A stretch of 64,000 nt of DNA from Zingiber officinale (lineage: Eukaryota > Streptophyta > Magnoliopsida > Zingiberales > Zingiberaceae), in contig NC_055991.1 in the NCBI RefSeq assembly GCF_018446385.1, positions 119,207,794-119,271,793 of the forward strand, read 5' to 3'. This document shows positions 32,060-46,200 of the stretch, in pieces. The position numbers and the translations under genes are program-made. Position 1 is the first letter of the stretch; each line of letters begins with the position of its first letter. The notes under the pieces are model-generated. The model did no database searches. It was not told the origin of the DNA and saw only the letters and a program-made list of their open reading frames with translations.

Positions 32060-32900
32060 TTGGAACTCAGACTGAATGACAATGGTATGTTTTTAGTGCA
32101 ATCAATAACTCTCTCCTCTCATTAGTGTTATCCTGGACATGGTCTAGATGTTGTCGCGATATATGGTACCATTTGGAAGCAATCAACATTTACTCATATT
32201 TGATTCATTCATGACTGCAGCACAATTGTTAATGATATCACTGTCAGCGAGAACACCTGTTTGAACTTCAACATTAGTGTTTTTTGGTGCGGTTGTCATG
32301 ATATACATATTGCATTATTAGGAACAAATGAAACATTTCTCCAGTTTGATTCATTCATTACAGAAACACAATGGTGACAATTTTAGTGCCCTTGATGACT
32401 ATATCCTCATAGTTGATCTGGGAACACCTGTTTGGATTTCTTTGCTAGAGTTTTTCCACACAGCCATACTCTAGAAGTTGTCATGGCATACATATGGTTT
32501 CATTTTGAAGCAATGAACTTTACCCAAGTTTTATTCATTCGTGATGGAAATAGAACAGTAGATGATTTCAGCGCACTTGCTGACTTCCTCCTCTCTTAAT
32601 TAACCAAGAACTTGTTCCAACTTTGTTATTAGCATTTGTCGGGACATGCTTCAGTCGTCGTGATATATTATACAGTATGCTTTTAAAATTTGCTCGCATT
32701 TGGTTCATTCATGGCAGAGACATAGGTGAATGATTTTAGTGGACTGGATTACTTCCATAATCAACCAAAAACTTGTTCAGCCTTTGACATTATCATTTTT
32801 CGGAAGATGCTATATTTGGATGCAATGAATGTTCACTAAAGTTTGATTCATTCATGATGCATTTTGCTTGAATGCATAATGAGGTCTCTTCTCTAGTTGA
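32060..32900. repeat. Degenerate tandem repeat, unit about 143-184 bp, about 5 copies
   Basis: The landmark GATTCATTCATG recurs at 32202, 32348, about 32532, 32702 and 32845. Between landmarks the order of words is kept: GATTTTAGTG, TTGATGACT, AACACCTGTTTG, TTGTCATGATATA, then GAAGCAATGAAC. Copies are strongly diverged and differ by indels. No relation to known elements recognised. Confidence 0.75.
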
Positions 32901-33877
32901 TGGAAAAAGGTTCCATGGTTGATCAAATTCTGAAGTTCTCATCAACAATGGCCTGGAGTATTAATAAGCGAGCTAGATGTGGAGATCTTCTTACTAAAGG
33001 TCACAGCTTTGTTGCTCTCTCTTATCTACTGAAATGTCGAGTCACCTAGCAATCAAATGGGCAGATCATCATTGTGAACCATGTTCTCTTTATATTACCC
33101 AAAAGATGCGAGTTGTGCTGCTAAATTTTTGTATTGATTCATTCAATGACAAGTCCATTTTACCCTTTCGGAGAAAATAATTTACATGTTTAGGAAAATT
33201 TGTTTTTTTTTGTTTGGATTTTTATGGCTCTGTAAAGTGACTAATATCTTAAATACTTTTCAGCAAGAGATGACTTTCAAATGACTCTTAAGTTTGTGAT
33301 GTAGAGATTATCCTCCTTGACAAACATTATGCTATGATTTGCCTCTCGTTATATGATAAAATAGTTTATGTAGTGACCGATCGTTCAGTTAGCTCGAAAG
33401 CATTACTGAAATTAGACTGTTTACTCATTCAGCTTGCTGATCTGATTTTTTTTTTAAAAAAGAACATTAATATAAATTATATAGAGATCTCTTTATAATA
33501 CTCTCTACAACAGAGTCGCAATGGATTATGATTCTTTACCATGATCACAGTTAAGTCTTGCTGATTGCTGCAAGCTAGCATCTCCAACTGGTAGCTGACA
33601 TTGATCAGTCGATCATCGATGGCTAGTGGCAGCTTAAAGGACTGCATATCACTTCCACCTCTCCACTCGTTACCTTAAACACCCTCCCTTGCCGCCCTTG
33701 AATTTATTATTGCCCGCCCTCTGCATCTCAATGACTCTCATTGTTACAGGGCAGCATCTGCAGTAGGTTAACCCTGGAATTCATAATGTGTGTTCCGTCG
33801 ATTGGGATGAAAGATGGAACAAGTTTAGGTAATCTTTCGATTACAAATTGAAGAACCTACATGAAAGGAGCAGCAGT

Positions 33878-36800
33878 TCAACATGCACTGAAAATGTTAT
33901 TTGTGATAGCGAATTTCACGTCCGCTGATGATGAGAGTAACCTTATCTGCGTGAGCAAATATATTTCAGAAAAGAAGAATGAATAGTAGCAGCATAAATC
34001 AACACCATGGTTCATAGCCATGGTGTCGAACAATTGGGTATTAGCAATCTGTTTTTGGTGCTCACTAAAAGATATTGAAGTATCATCTATGTGCATAGCA
34101 TCCAATCATGTAATGAGAAATGCCACATGGACAAAATTTGATTGCGAAACTTACAAACCAACCACCTTGAATAAGTGATTTGAAGTAATTTCTAAGGCAA
34201 AAGGTCAGGTGCACTCACATGGGATTCATAGTCTGGACTAATCAAGTTCAAGGCTAAGTTCCTCATCAGAAGCAGCACCTGCACAAGTATTTTAGACAGC
34301 ATCACTTTTCTGTAGGTAAATCGAAAAGCACATGCATAAAAGACATGTAGGTGACACAGTGAGATAAGAATCTCATGCGATAGTATTTTTGATAAGCATA
34401 TTATTGATGAATGTGGAACAAGAATTTTCCAGAAACAAAGAAATTTGTCTATATGATACAGTAGAAAACTAAGATTGGAAACAGTACACACGAGTAAGTA
34501 TATAGCATTGGCCTTGGCCAGGCTTAGGTACTTAGCAACAAAAGTTCTGTTCCAGCAATTGATGAGGTGGACATGTCGGCACAGGATTGAAATGTATATT
34601 CAGGATAGGGTTATGAGAGTTGTGAGGTCTGCACCTCAACAACGATAGTTGTTTACATCCTCAGTGCATATCCAACTCCAAGTAATAAAATGAATAAAAT
34701 AGATTGAAATGGCATGGGTATGTTCAAAAATGAATGTGAATTCTATAGTTAGAAGAGTCAAAATGATTAGAATTGAAGGTGTACAAATCCAAAATAGCTG
34801 GATAAACACTATAAATTTCACAAGATATTGTAGAAGGCACTGCCTGAACTGCTGTGCTCTCCATCAATAATACTAGATAGAAGACACCTTTATTGAGCAG
34901 ATGCTCATAAACTAATTAGAAACTCAAACATTACAGGAATGAAAGAAGTAAAATGTGTTCTTTATCTTCCTCAAACCCTATAAGAACTGAACAAGATGAA
35001 AAAGGTAATTACACACTACAGTAGCATAAGACCGCTAGTTGGTCACACGAAGGCAAGAACCAAATTGAAAACAGTTAAGCAGCAACTGCATTAAAATAGC
35101 ATTATGTTGGAGCATTTCAAGATTAAAGATAAGAATAACTTCCTTGCTAGAAAAACTAAGCATAAGGCATTCTGCAAGACGAGCAACATTTGTAAAAGGC
35201 TCTGGTTGTGGAAGATAGCATACTGTTTCAACATCAATTGGATCCATCTCCTTTAGTTTTTCCAAATGACCAGTACTGCCAGGCTCAAAGACACTTCCGA
35301 GAAAGCTGTAGACTTTAGCAAAATCTGGCATAACCATTTGAAATCCGAAGTCAAAGACAAGAAAGTAATCAAGCAGAAGGTAAGGTCACACCTTAAATCT
35401 ATACAAGAAGTAACAAGAAAATAGCAGAATCATAACATTTCATTCGTAGAAGATTTGGAACGCACATAAACAAAGTTCCTCGATCTATTTACCATATCAT
35501 CTTATATTAAACTAAGTTTGAATAAGAGATACTATTAGTCAATATTTCAGTCAAAGATGGGCATATGCAATACCTGGAATACCAGTAAATACTATAACAG
35601 TTGTATAAAATATTTTTCCCTTATATTAACATTGATTTGTTCTTGCAACCAAATAGTGAGCTAGAGTGGATGTTGTCTCTTCCTCATCAATTGGACAAAC
35701 TAGATAACAAAGACCCTTTATGTAGCAGAAATAAGGGCTCACCACGAGGATCCATGGTAAGCTTTTCTCGATCAGCGGTTTCGGAAGTTGGCCAGGTTGT
35801 AAGGCAGATTGTGCTAGTAGAACAATTATTTGTCGTTGACACTCCCGCAGGCCTTGTATCAGCTGCAAAGCTAACAACTAAGTCAGCGGAAAAAAATGAC
35901 AACGATCAAACTACTGAAGGTAGAATGCCAAACCTGCTGTTTGGTGAGATGCAGTAACTGGCTGGAGACAACTGTGACCCTTGGAATGCATTTGCGCTTT
36001 CGAGGTAGAGTTTCCAGGTGTAGAAGAAATGTCTACCGCGAGGGCATCACCTGGTTCAAGTAAACAGGAAAGCTGGACAGAGGCAGTGCCTTGAGGAAAA
36101 AAAAATAGTTAGAATACTACATGAAATCTGAGAATTAGTATGAACAAGTCTCACCATTTTTAGGGCCTTTATGAGGATATGGATGAGCTGCTTTCCGCTT
36201 GGGTCGAGGTGGAGGTACATGTTCACTTGTACCATTCTTCTGGACCTTAAGGAAATACTTCTGTGCATGGCTCCTTATCTGCAAGGGCATCCTTTAACAG
36301 CGTCGAATTTCATGATACGCAACATCTCAAATTTTTCTTAATTTGACATCTCAGTTCTTCCACACCCAGTAATGCATGTGTGTGGTTGTTTAGGAAGCCC
36401 TTTAAATAAGAAAGGTTGCAAGATAATTTCTAGAATGAAATTCACATTTTACTGCATTAGTCATCCACTACTTTGTCTACTGTCTCGGTATTTTTGCACG
36501 AACTCCTTACTGCTACAAGTCTCTAACTCACCTGAATAGCCGTCTTCGAGCCAACAAATGCTTCTATCTTTTTCCAGTCCCGATCGAAACTGCAAGATCA
36601 GGAAGATAAATGTCATTATCCTCGTAAAGCCTAAACTCAAGGAAAAAGAATAGTTATTATCATCGTACCAAATGGCACTTATACACATTAGAGATGCTAT
36701 GAAATGCATAATGCCCAATAAAGTACAACACTCTGCGGATGAGAGAGGCCATGGCACATGAGATTATCTACACTGCTACAGAAGGGAAGAATTGATATAT

Positions 36801-37540
36801 AATATGTTTGTATGAGAGGAAACCGTGTGGTGTGGTTTATAGGCATCCAAACAACCAAAGTTCTTACATTTTAATTGAACAATCATGCTGTCTAAACAGT
36901 TGTTGAGACCCACTGAATTGAAAAGAAGAGATTTGATTAGATCATATCGAGCATACACGTAAAATTTCGATCAAGAGAGTACAGAGTAGTAGTCGAACTC
37001 TGGGAGAGATTTAAGAGAAATGCCATATAACCCCTCTCTTTTTTGTGTGTGTATGTTTCTTGCACAGGGCATGGCCAGTAATGCCTAATTCTGCAATCGG
37101 CCTGAAAGCGACTAAGAGAATGCCGATTTCAGAAAGAAGTAGCGCATTCATGGCACCAGATATGCTTCGAAGGAATACAAATCGAGCAGCGGATTTGGCC
37201 CCAAATACTCGAAAAAGTCATACCTTCCCGAGCCAAAATCGAAGAAAAGGAAAACCGAACAGCAAATCCATATGAAAGGAGGGATTCTTTTTCCTTACAG
37301 ATGGAGGGCTTCGAGGAACTTGTCGTGCTCCTGCTCGGTCCAGCTCTCGCGGGACTTGGTGATGGTGTAAGGCTTGCGGATCTTCTTGCTGGGGTCGTCG
37401 GTGGAGGCTCGGGGGAGTGACTTGAGTGGAGGAGGTCGGTGGGGAAGAAGACGACTGACGAGGGGCGCATCCTCCGTTGCTCCTCTTCTGTTACCGCTGC
37501 CGCCTCCACCATCGGGTGCGCCGGGTTGAGCAGACACCAT
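33878..37540 (-). CDS. RVE6/8-like: REVEILLE/LCL-type MYB transcription factor (RVE6/RVE8-like), 309 aa
   Basis: Coding exons (minus strand): 37299-37540, 36532-36589, 36155-36278, 35934-36089, 35743-35862, 35224-35324, 34219-34278, 33878-33946. All introns are GT-AG and phases match, giving 310 codons with stop. Nuclear clock-associated activators of this family bind evening elements. Seen here: a single MYB repeat (residues about 53-116; [15 protein letters not shown], helix 3 SHAQKYF at 103-109), a Pro/Lys block PPPRPKRKA (122-130), and the LCL domain (234-293; [28 protein letters not shown]). That domain marks RVE3/4/5/6/8 rather than CCA1/LHY and contacts LNK coactivators in Arabidopsis. 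The start MVSAQPG and EALHLFDRDW lean towards RVE6. Length matches the family (about 290-310). The C-terminal tail after RLLSS is short and unremarkable. Confidence 0.95.
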
Positions 37541-37708
37541 AAGAAGGACAGGTGATCGGGCAAAGAAGAAGAACGCGGACTGCGTACTCGATGGCGGAGG
37601 CCGGTGGCAGGGCGACGGAGTCCTCTTCTGCTATGTATGTGGCCGGTCACTGTTTCGGTTGGTTGGCTCGCGTCCGAGTGCAGAGAAATGGTTGGCGGAG
37701 GAGATGGA

Positions 37709-37714
37709 CACGTG
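37709..37714. promoter_or_regulatory. G-box CACGTG upstream of REVEILLE-like gene
   Basis: GACACGTGGC lies about 170 bp upstream of the ATG at 37540. G-boxes bind bZIP and bHLH factors and are common in light- and clock-controlled promoters. No evening element (AAAATATCT) was found nearby. Confidence 0.45.
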
Positions 37715-37744
37715 GCGAAAGAATCGGGGAGTGGGGTGGGGGAA

Positions 37745-40270
37745 GGATGCAGACTGCAGCCGGACGTATAGAATTTATTTATTTATTTATTTTTGTCAAA
37801 ATGCATTTTTAAATTTCGAGCACATTATTTTGTAAAGTAAGACTATACAAAAAAATAATTATAAATCCCTGTAGAAAATGTATCTGTTTTTCTATAATCG
37901 TGGAATAATTTATATATTTTGAAATGAAAAAGGAAAATAAATATGATGAATGGATAGGCACTTCCGACAACTTAAACCGGAATGGACGAACTACATATGC
38001 CTAATGGAACTAAAAACCTTCATTTGAGTTCTAGAGCATCTCTTAACCTGCTTCCACGCATAACCTATGCCTATGCCTCAATTTTATTGGGGTCCATAAA
38101 ATTGGGGCCATTATTTTTCATATTTTATATTTATTTTTATTCAATTTTTTTTTAAAAAACCTTGACCATAATTTTTAACATTTTAAATTTATTTTAAAGA
38201 AAATATTTAATTTTTAGTATTGATTTTTAATATCATTTATTGTATTTTTTATAATTATTATTTTTAATTATATAATGTAAGATCTAATCACTCTTTCATT
38301 TTCTTAAAAAAATCATAATTGTAGATGATCTCATAATTTTTTGCTTTTATCAATGCTCCATATCTTTCTTCTCTGTATTAACTGTATATTCTTTAGTGGT
38401 GGTGATACTTTCAAAGTTCGTTCTTTTCTATTCTTGCTTTTTCTTCCTCGGTAAAAACATGAATTAGAGCTTTTTATCATACAAAGAAAAATATAATACT
38501 AATAGGAATAACAATAGGTCAGATTTTATATTATCAATTTTCATCCCTATCTATTATATTCATTCTCATACTCATCTCCATACTCATAAAGTATTTAACT
38601 TTCATCCTTATTCTTATACCCATCAGAAGATTACATATTCATATTCTATCCATCATCCTATTACTACTTATAATTATTTTTTAAAAATTAAATTATTTCA
38701 ATGAATATATGAATATTTATTAAATTCTTAATTTTTGTACACGTCTGTTTTTTCCCCTCCTTCGATTGGGTGAGAATTTTCCATGGAAAAGAAGTTGATG
38801 TATTTATTGATGATTAAATAAAGCGGCAAACTAAATTTTTTTCTTTTACAATAAAAAATGAGACTTATATATTAAATAGGATATAGATAAAATTTTATCA
38901 TATCCGTCTTCATTTCTAAACTAAAAAATATTCATATCTAATACCTAATTATTTAATCTGATCTGGAAATTTTCTCCATAATCTTTTCTATTAAGGTCAT
39001 ATGTTGAATTCTCCATCAAATACAGAAGAAATTATCCCTAAAATATTAGTGGTTTGAAATGTTATTTTTTTTTAATTTTCGTGAAGTCTTTAATAACACC
39101 GTGACTTTGATTGTGTTGTTTATGAGTGTTATTTTATCTTTTTGGCTTAGCTGACTGCTAGAATATTGGACTCTTTATTCAATTTATCATCTCAAACCGC
39201 TAAAAAAAATTAAATTTTGTATAAAAATATTTTTTTAAAATATAATATTTTATTTTAAAAAAAAATTAAATCCGTCCGAATGGAAAAGGTTGAGTATTTT
39301 TTTTTTTATAAAAAAAAACTTACCTAGGCCTCTAACAACCTGAGACGCCCGGTGTGGACGACAGCATGCATTTTTTTGTTGTTAAGCTTAAGTACAAGAT
39401 GACCATAGTATGTAGACAGGGACGTTTTTTTGTTGTTAAGCTTAAGTACAAGATGACCCTAGTAAGTAGACGGACGTAAGGTAGAATGCACCCATCAGCC
39501 GTTACACTATCTGACAAATTCGCGATAGAGAATCCCCACGCTGGATAAATCTTCAGATATGATGAGAATGTCTGGTTAGATCAGGTCACATATAGTCAGT
39601 CCTTGCTAGTTTAAATAACAAGTAAACGTGGAATACTTCCAATCATGCTCTTCTATGGTCAATCGATCAAATTTCAATGTCCAGTTGGCCCTTCAACCTC
39701 TAAAAATTATCTGATCAAAACCATCTAAATCCAAATCTTACTTGAAAGCAACACCCTACCAATTTAACCCGAAAGAGGTCGAAGAGAGACAGTCTGGCCA
39801 CGAAGCACAAATCAGGCACATAGCTTCACAATCATGGGCAGCCCAAAACCTGTTTAACCTATTTAATAGTTTGAGAGCACAGAGAAACTATCAAATAATA
39901 GACAGACCAGAATGGCATGAGATAATCAGATACAATAAACAAACAAGCGAAAAATATTAAAGTGATTGAGCAGTAATCTCTGACAAAAGTTCAGGCACAG
40001 CACGTCTACATGTTACATGAGTGAGCAGCTTCTGAAACTCCAGGTTTTAGCGGACACTGAGTGGGAACTAATTAAGAATAGAGAAACCCCTGGGTCACCT
40101 ATACACATGGAAGTCTCTCTGTTTCTCCAAGCTCGTCTGCATTCACCCCGAGACCTTGGGCTGAAGATATTTGAGATATTGTCGATATGGCCCAAAGCAA
40201 GGAAATTAAAAAAAAAACAACACAAACCAAGGCAACACCACCACCAAACTAATCGGAAAGATCTGGAGAG
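37745..40270. other. AT-rich intergenic region between REVEILLE-like and CBE1-like genes
   Basis: No gene recognised. It includes a (TTTA)n run at about 37770-37792, long A/T runs, and a 54-bp tandem duplication at about 39371-39478 sharing TTTTTTTGTTGTTAAGCTTA. The right part is presumably the 3' untranslated region of the CBE1-like gene. Confidence 0.55.
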
Positions 40271-43200
40271 TCATCGGTACCGGAAGCTCATGTCAAATTC
40301 CGGACCATACATACTGGGAATGTGACCAGCAGCTGCAGGGTGGGCATGCTTTTCCTTGGCTCTCATCTCCATCTCCAACAGTCTTTGAAATGCATCTGGA
40401 TGACTGATGCTGCTGCCACCAACAAACGCTCCTGATTTTGGATATAAAAATTTAGAATCATTATGGAATCTGAAACCAATAATAATACAAGAATGTAAAT
40501 CTTAGCTATAGAGGATTACAGCATTGCCACACTACTTAGATCTAAGCAACAAACAGAAAGGCTTTGAGCAGTAACAAGCTCTACATGTGCATTTTGGGTG
40601 TCTTTACTACAAGACAAATTTTAAATATAATAAACGCATTGTCATGCACAAAAATTTGAAAGAAATTATGTAAATTATGAATGTTAATTTGCCTGAATTT
40701 TCTAAATTTCATCAAAATACCGATTCAAGTTATGAAGTGGGACTGTGGAGTTGATAAGCGGAACATGAATGATATAACTTATAAATTTCAAGTAGCAAAT
40801 AAATTGAGGAATCTGTCTATCCAGTGAACACAAGAATGAGAGTGGAATTTACCTGGCATTCCCATTCCAAAGCTACCATAGTTAGACCGCTGAGGCTGTA
40901 ATGCAATGTTATGCATATTATTTGTTTCTGGTACAAACCCTTGCATGTGATTTATCTGATGAGGTAATTGCATAACTCTTGGAAAGCCTGGATGGGGCAA
41001 TTGCTGCGGGAAGTTTCCTGGAGTTGACAACTGCTGTAACATCAAGTGATAGGAAGTAGGATCCATGTGAGGTGCATTAGCATGGTAAGCATCATGAGGA
41101 ACAAGATTTTCAAGAAAATTTTGAGGGTCATGAAAATTTTGTTCAGGCCTAATATGGTTCATTTGTTGATTCCCATTAGTGAGATGATCCAACAATGCGT
41201 GTAGAGGCATTGCATTGTTGACAGTATGAAATGATGCCCTTCCCTGTGAAGGATGATGAAAAGCACCAGTATTTACCAAGTCATGGGGGCTCTGAAAAGA
41301 ACCAGGGTTTTGAATGTCTTCTGCACTTCTTGGAATGGCATTAAGCAAATTATTATTAAGACGCTCGGCATTCATTTTGGAAAACAGCTCCTCTTTACCT
41401 GTATTAGCAAAGGGTATAGGATCTGAGATTGCCGATTCCAGAGCATCACTATCAATGATCAAACTCTGCTCATCTGGCAAGTGAAAATCAAGTATTTTCT
41501 CTCCGGAACCAACAGTGCCCAGAGGTACTGTGTCACTGTGATAACCAGGCTTGTTTGGTTGATATTCACTGGACCTAGAAGAAAAGAAACTAGCATCAGG
41601 GTTTGGAAAAGGCAATCCAGCCGATGATGGAAAGGCATTAGTGTTGGTTCCACCATCTGGCACTCTCTGTGAAGAAACAGGAGCTTGAGCCGATTGAAGC
41701 TCATTCATAAATGCAGCTCCAAATAATGCTTCGAGAGTCAAGGTCTTATCTGCACTGGACATTGTCTCAGTGGAATTCTCAGGAATTGGAAAATTCAAAG
41801 AACTTTTTTTATCAGTTAAAGATGATTGATGAAAGAACTCAACATCCAGACCAGTTCCAGTTGTCATCTCCTCATTTTTTGTTCCTTTATGTAACAAAGA
41901 AAGAAGATGTTGTGATGCATGCTTGTTGATATCAGATTTCTTGAGTTCCTTATTTTCGTCTGTTCTTGTCTCAGGTCCCTGTACCATCATATGCTGGTGA
42001 CTTGGCCCCCCTTTGATGTCAGCCAAGATTGACTGCTCAAGGTCCTCACATGTAAGAACAGCAGGACTTGAATCTAACTTATCAACTTGATGATATTGTT
42101 CAGAGATCCCAATTGTCAAAGTAGTTGTAGGAGACACATCAAATTTCTGTGTAGCATTACTAATATCAGTACTGTCCAGTTCCTCATGTTCAAATACTTT
42201 ATCATGAGAAACTATCGATTCAGATGAGACAACTTTATCATTATTCACAATCAACGAAAGGAGATTCTTTGATGAGAAATCATCTGAAGGCTTATTTTCT
42301 GTGTGCACATAAAAAATCTATTAGCTTATCCCTCAAGTAAAGCAAAAAAAGTTCAAGTAATAATTTCCAGGTTTACCTTCTTCAAGAAACCAACTAGCAA
42401 ACTTAGAAGATACAGAAACTGAAGAAGTCCATGGTTCTTTGTCCTTTTTAAGCCCCAGAGTCTGAGAAAAAGAACAGAAATTGTGTAACTGGTGTATCAG
42501 GGTCTTACAAGTTTTAAACAAGAATCTTATGTCCATAATCGACAACCAACCAAACTTACAAAATAGAAAGTCCTATGTTCAAAATCTCTCAGTGGGAGTG
42601 ACTAAACAGCATGTCCTCAATTAAATCAATCCAAATGCTGGACTTAGTCTAGTTCAGTCACCCCTGCTAAGCTCCTATGAGAGTGCTAAGAATGTAAAAC
42701 TATAGTTTCAGTGTCTTCCATATGGTTTAATCTGCTGTGAGAACTAATCACAAATAAACCTAAAAGATGGATAGATTTACTGAGATAACAAGACAAATCA
42801 ATAACAAAAAGAAGAGAAGATTTTTTGGAATAAAAATGGGACTAGTTTATAGATAACACTTACCGAAGAGGAAGTAGAGGAAGTGGATGAGGTACCAGAA
42901 ATATGTAAAGAACCACCGAGCAACTTTTCCAGAATGGAGACAGAACTGTCGTGTACAAATGAATTTGTACCATCAAACTTCTCTTTTTTCTTGTCAAGAT
43001 CATTCATTATGGCCTCTACCCGAATTTCATTGACATTTTGAAGATCAGATGCTGTAGACGAAAGGCTTTCAATTTCATGTTTTCTAACGCTGTCATTGAA
43101 GCAGACATCTAATTGTTGTCTCTTTTCCTTATCAGTATGGGTGCTATCAAGATGTTTGTTGTCAACAATACCAGCAATACTAGCCTGAGATGACAGAAAG

Positions 43201-46200
43201 TGTGGCAAAAAAAAACAAGGTGATCACCAAATGCGCATGTCAAGTAAATGAACATAGATTTAGCTTTTGTTCATCACATTGATGGGAGTTTTATTGTTTT
43301 GTTCAATATGATTTAGCTCAAGCAGGATTTGCATTGGGAAATATATCACTTAAAAAAAATATCAGCAGGACAATATTATACGACCTGCACAGTCATTATT
43401 GCTTGGCGCTTGGAAGGTCCAACATGGAAAATATGTGACATCACTTCCAGTGGTGGACACATTAGGGCATGTGCTATATCTTAATTTTAAAAATCATAAA
43501 GGCATCCCTTTAAATGTAGGGGGATGCTATCAAAATTTCAAAAAAGTTGGGCTTGTGTCAGAATAATAGTTTTTCTGATCCCTCCTTGCTTATGAATCCC
43601 TCCATGCACAGCCACAGCAAAACTTGCAGCTCTCCTATGGATTCCATGACCCTTTCCTCTCCTCTCTAGCATTGGTGGAGAACTTCCTTTCTGCTTTCAT
43701 AGCCCACTTTGTTTGAAAGTTAGTTCTTAGAATGACTCAATCTCGAGTGATCCAAATTGCTGCCAAATTGTTTCAATCCACCTAAGATATCCCCTTGGAA
43801 TCACCCTACTGGCCCCGGGGCTATGGTGCAGCGATTAGGGCGCTCAGTTGTCTCCCAAGCACCCACGGTGCAATTCCCGCTACGGCGTATTTGCAGAAAT
43901 TTTTCCTCCAAATAGAACTTGCAATTAAGGGATGTTGGGCTTCTGGGACGTCTGCCGCATGTGCTTCCCGATTTACCCTAGTAGCCGGTGTGAAACTTCC
44001 ATGGGCTTGGTTAATCATTTTTTTTTTTTTTTGGAATCACTCTACTGACTGAGAAGTCAAGTGGATGGATTGGATTATGTTGCCAGATTCTAGTTTCCAA
44101 TTTTATTTTGATCCATTATGCCATTTCTGAGATCTGAAACTTTTTTAAAATATCAAAATTACTACTGCCCTTGAGCCAATTTGCTTTGTGTCTGTGAGAA
44201 GTTAGTTTTTATCTTCCCAATGTTTTCCATGTTGAGAATTTAAAGACTAAAGTTGGTTGATTTGGGGTTGCTATGGTGGACCAGTGTTGAAAATTTCGTG
44301 TTGTGCCGGGCGGGACGGGCGAAACTTACCGTTCCACCCACGCACCAAAACCGGCACCAATATAGCTACAATTTCGTGCGATGTCATTGCGTGCACACGA
44401 CAGAGGAATCACGCGCGCTCGTCGTCGCGCAACAATCAGGCATGCTCGTAGCGCGACAAAAGGCCTGTCGCGATTCCATAATGACCGACATTGCTGGATG
44501 AGTTGCGGGACTCCTCCAGCTGCGTCGGAGGAGTTGCGGGACTCCTCCAACGGTGGCGGAGGCATCACACAACTCCTCCAACGGCCCTGGAGGAGTGGCG
44601 CCGGAGGAGTCGCGGGACTCCTCTAACGACCCCGAAGGAGTCTTGCGACTCCTCCGGTGACGCCGAAGGTGTCCCTTGCGACCCTCCGACGCCACCGGAG
44701 GAGCGTGCAGCGATTTCTCGAATTTAGGCTTTAAAAATTAAATATTTTGATTTAATTAATTCAAACATTTCCTAAGGTAAGTGGGATATTTCAAAAAGGC
44801 TTTTATAAAGCCTAATTAAATTATCCCAATAAAATATAAATATATTTAATTTTTTTTTTAAAAAAAATATTAATTAATATTCTGAAAATTAATTTTACTA
44901 ATTTAAATTTTATTTAGAAATTCTAAAAAAATTATAAAAAAATAAAAAATCTAATAAATGAGATTAATATTATGATATTTTTTAACTATTTTATATTTTT
45001 TTCAGTTTTACTATTTAATTAATATTTTAATTTTTTTAATCATTTTAAATATATAGTATTTAAAATAATAATTAATTTAAATAAAAAAATAGTTAATTTA
45101 TACAATTATTATACCTAACATAGTATTTTTTTAATTAATTTATATACTTATTATAGAAAAAATATAGAATCAATTTAAAATTTAGATATATAAAAATTAA
45201 GATGTTTAACTTTTTTACTTTTAAAATTCTTATTTCCTGAACATATAAAACATATATTTTTATCTTAGAATGCCTCTACTAATCTGCTTAGGAAATATTA
45301 TATGTCCTTTATTTAAAAAATTTTGATAACGGTCTCTTAAGTTTATGATTCATAATAAAACACTTATAATCTTGTACCCCTATAATCATTCTAAATTGAG
45401 ATAGTTAAATTATTATTATTATTAGAAAATTATTTCAAGTTTAATTTTAAAAATACCGAAACCTTATCGGCATGACACGATATGATACCGAAACTGTATC
45501 ATTCCGGTCTAAGACCAAAACCTCGGTACGGGTCGAGATTTTAAACCTTGTGTTGGACTTCCATAGCTCCATGAGCTTTTTAGCAGCAAATTGGTATCTA
45601 TGCAGATGACATGCACTCAGGTAATTGAGTGAAGCATATGCATTATGCAAGGGCATGGATGGAGGCTGACAAGATTTAAGATTGGATTATGATACCTGCT
45701 ATCAACCGATAGCTGGAATAGTAAGGCTGCCATATTAACTAATGTAACACATGCCATGGCCAATCATGAAGTAAAAATCAAACAAAGATACTTCCCCTCT
45801 TTCACTTTCCTTTTTCACGTGATTAATTAGTATCCAAACAAGTCCTAAAGGTCAAAGAACAAAAAGTTGACAATAAATGGAATTTGTTTCAAAAATATAA
45901 ATTAAGTATTTGAAACAACATTGGTAATTCAGCACATGCTAATCTGATGTAAGGCATAGTTTGCATATCTATATTGGTGTCAGGATCGGCTGGTAAGTAA
46001 TCTCAATAACTGTATCAGATGGTCAGATCAATAAAGTAGGAATCAGAAAATGGATAATCTTAAATTTGAGTAAAAGGTAAAAACACATAAGAGAAAAATT
46101 AAATGCACCAGAAAATAAATTCTAATGATAATTTTAAATTTAAGCAAACAGAAAAGAATGTAAGAGAAATTCAATACAACAGAATATGAACTTTTAATAA

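Larger units (their letters stand above)
29972..33877. other. Intergenic region between PPR and REVEILLE-like genes
   Basis: It holds the presumed 3' untranslated regions of two convergent genes (PPR ending at 29971, REVEILLE-like ending at 33878). In between are a microsatellite, a small inverted-repeat element and a degenerate tandem repeat (separate entries). Short hydrophobic frames around 30748-31056 have no recognisable family and are not called. Confidence 0.6.

Noticed and set aside
37129..37650. Alternative frame over the REVEILLE-like first exon
   Set aside because: Another frame (37299-37540) encodes the clear MYB N terminus with a proper donor site; this one is its shadow.
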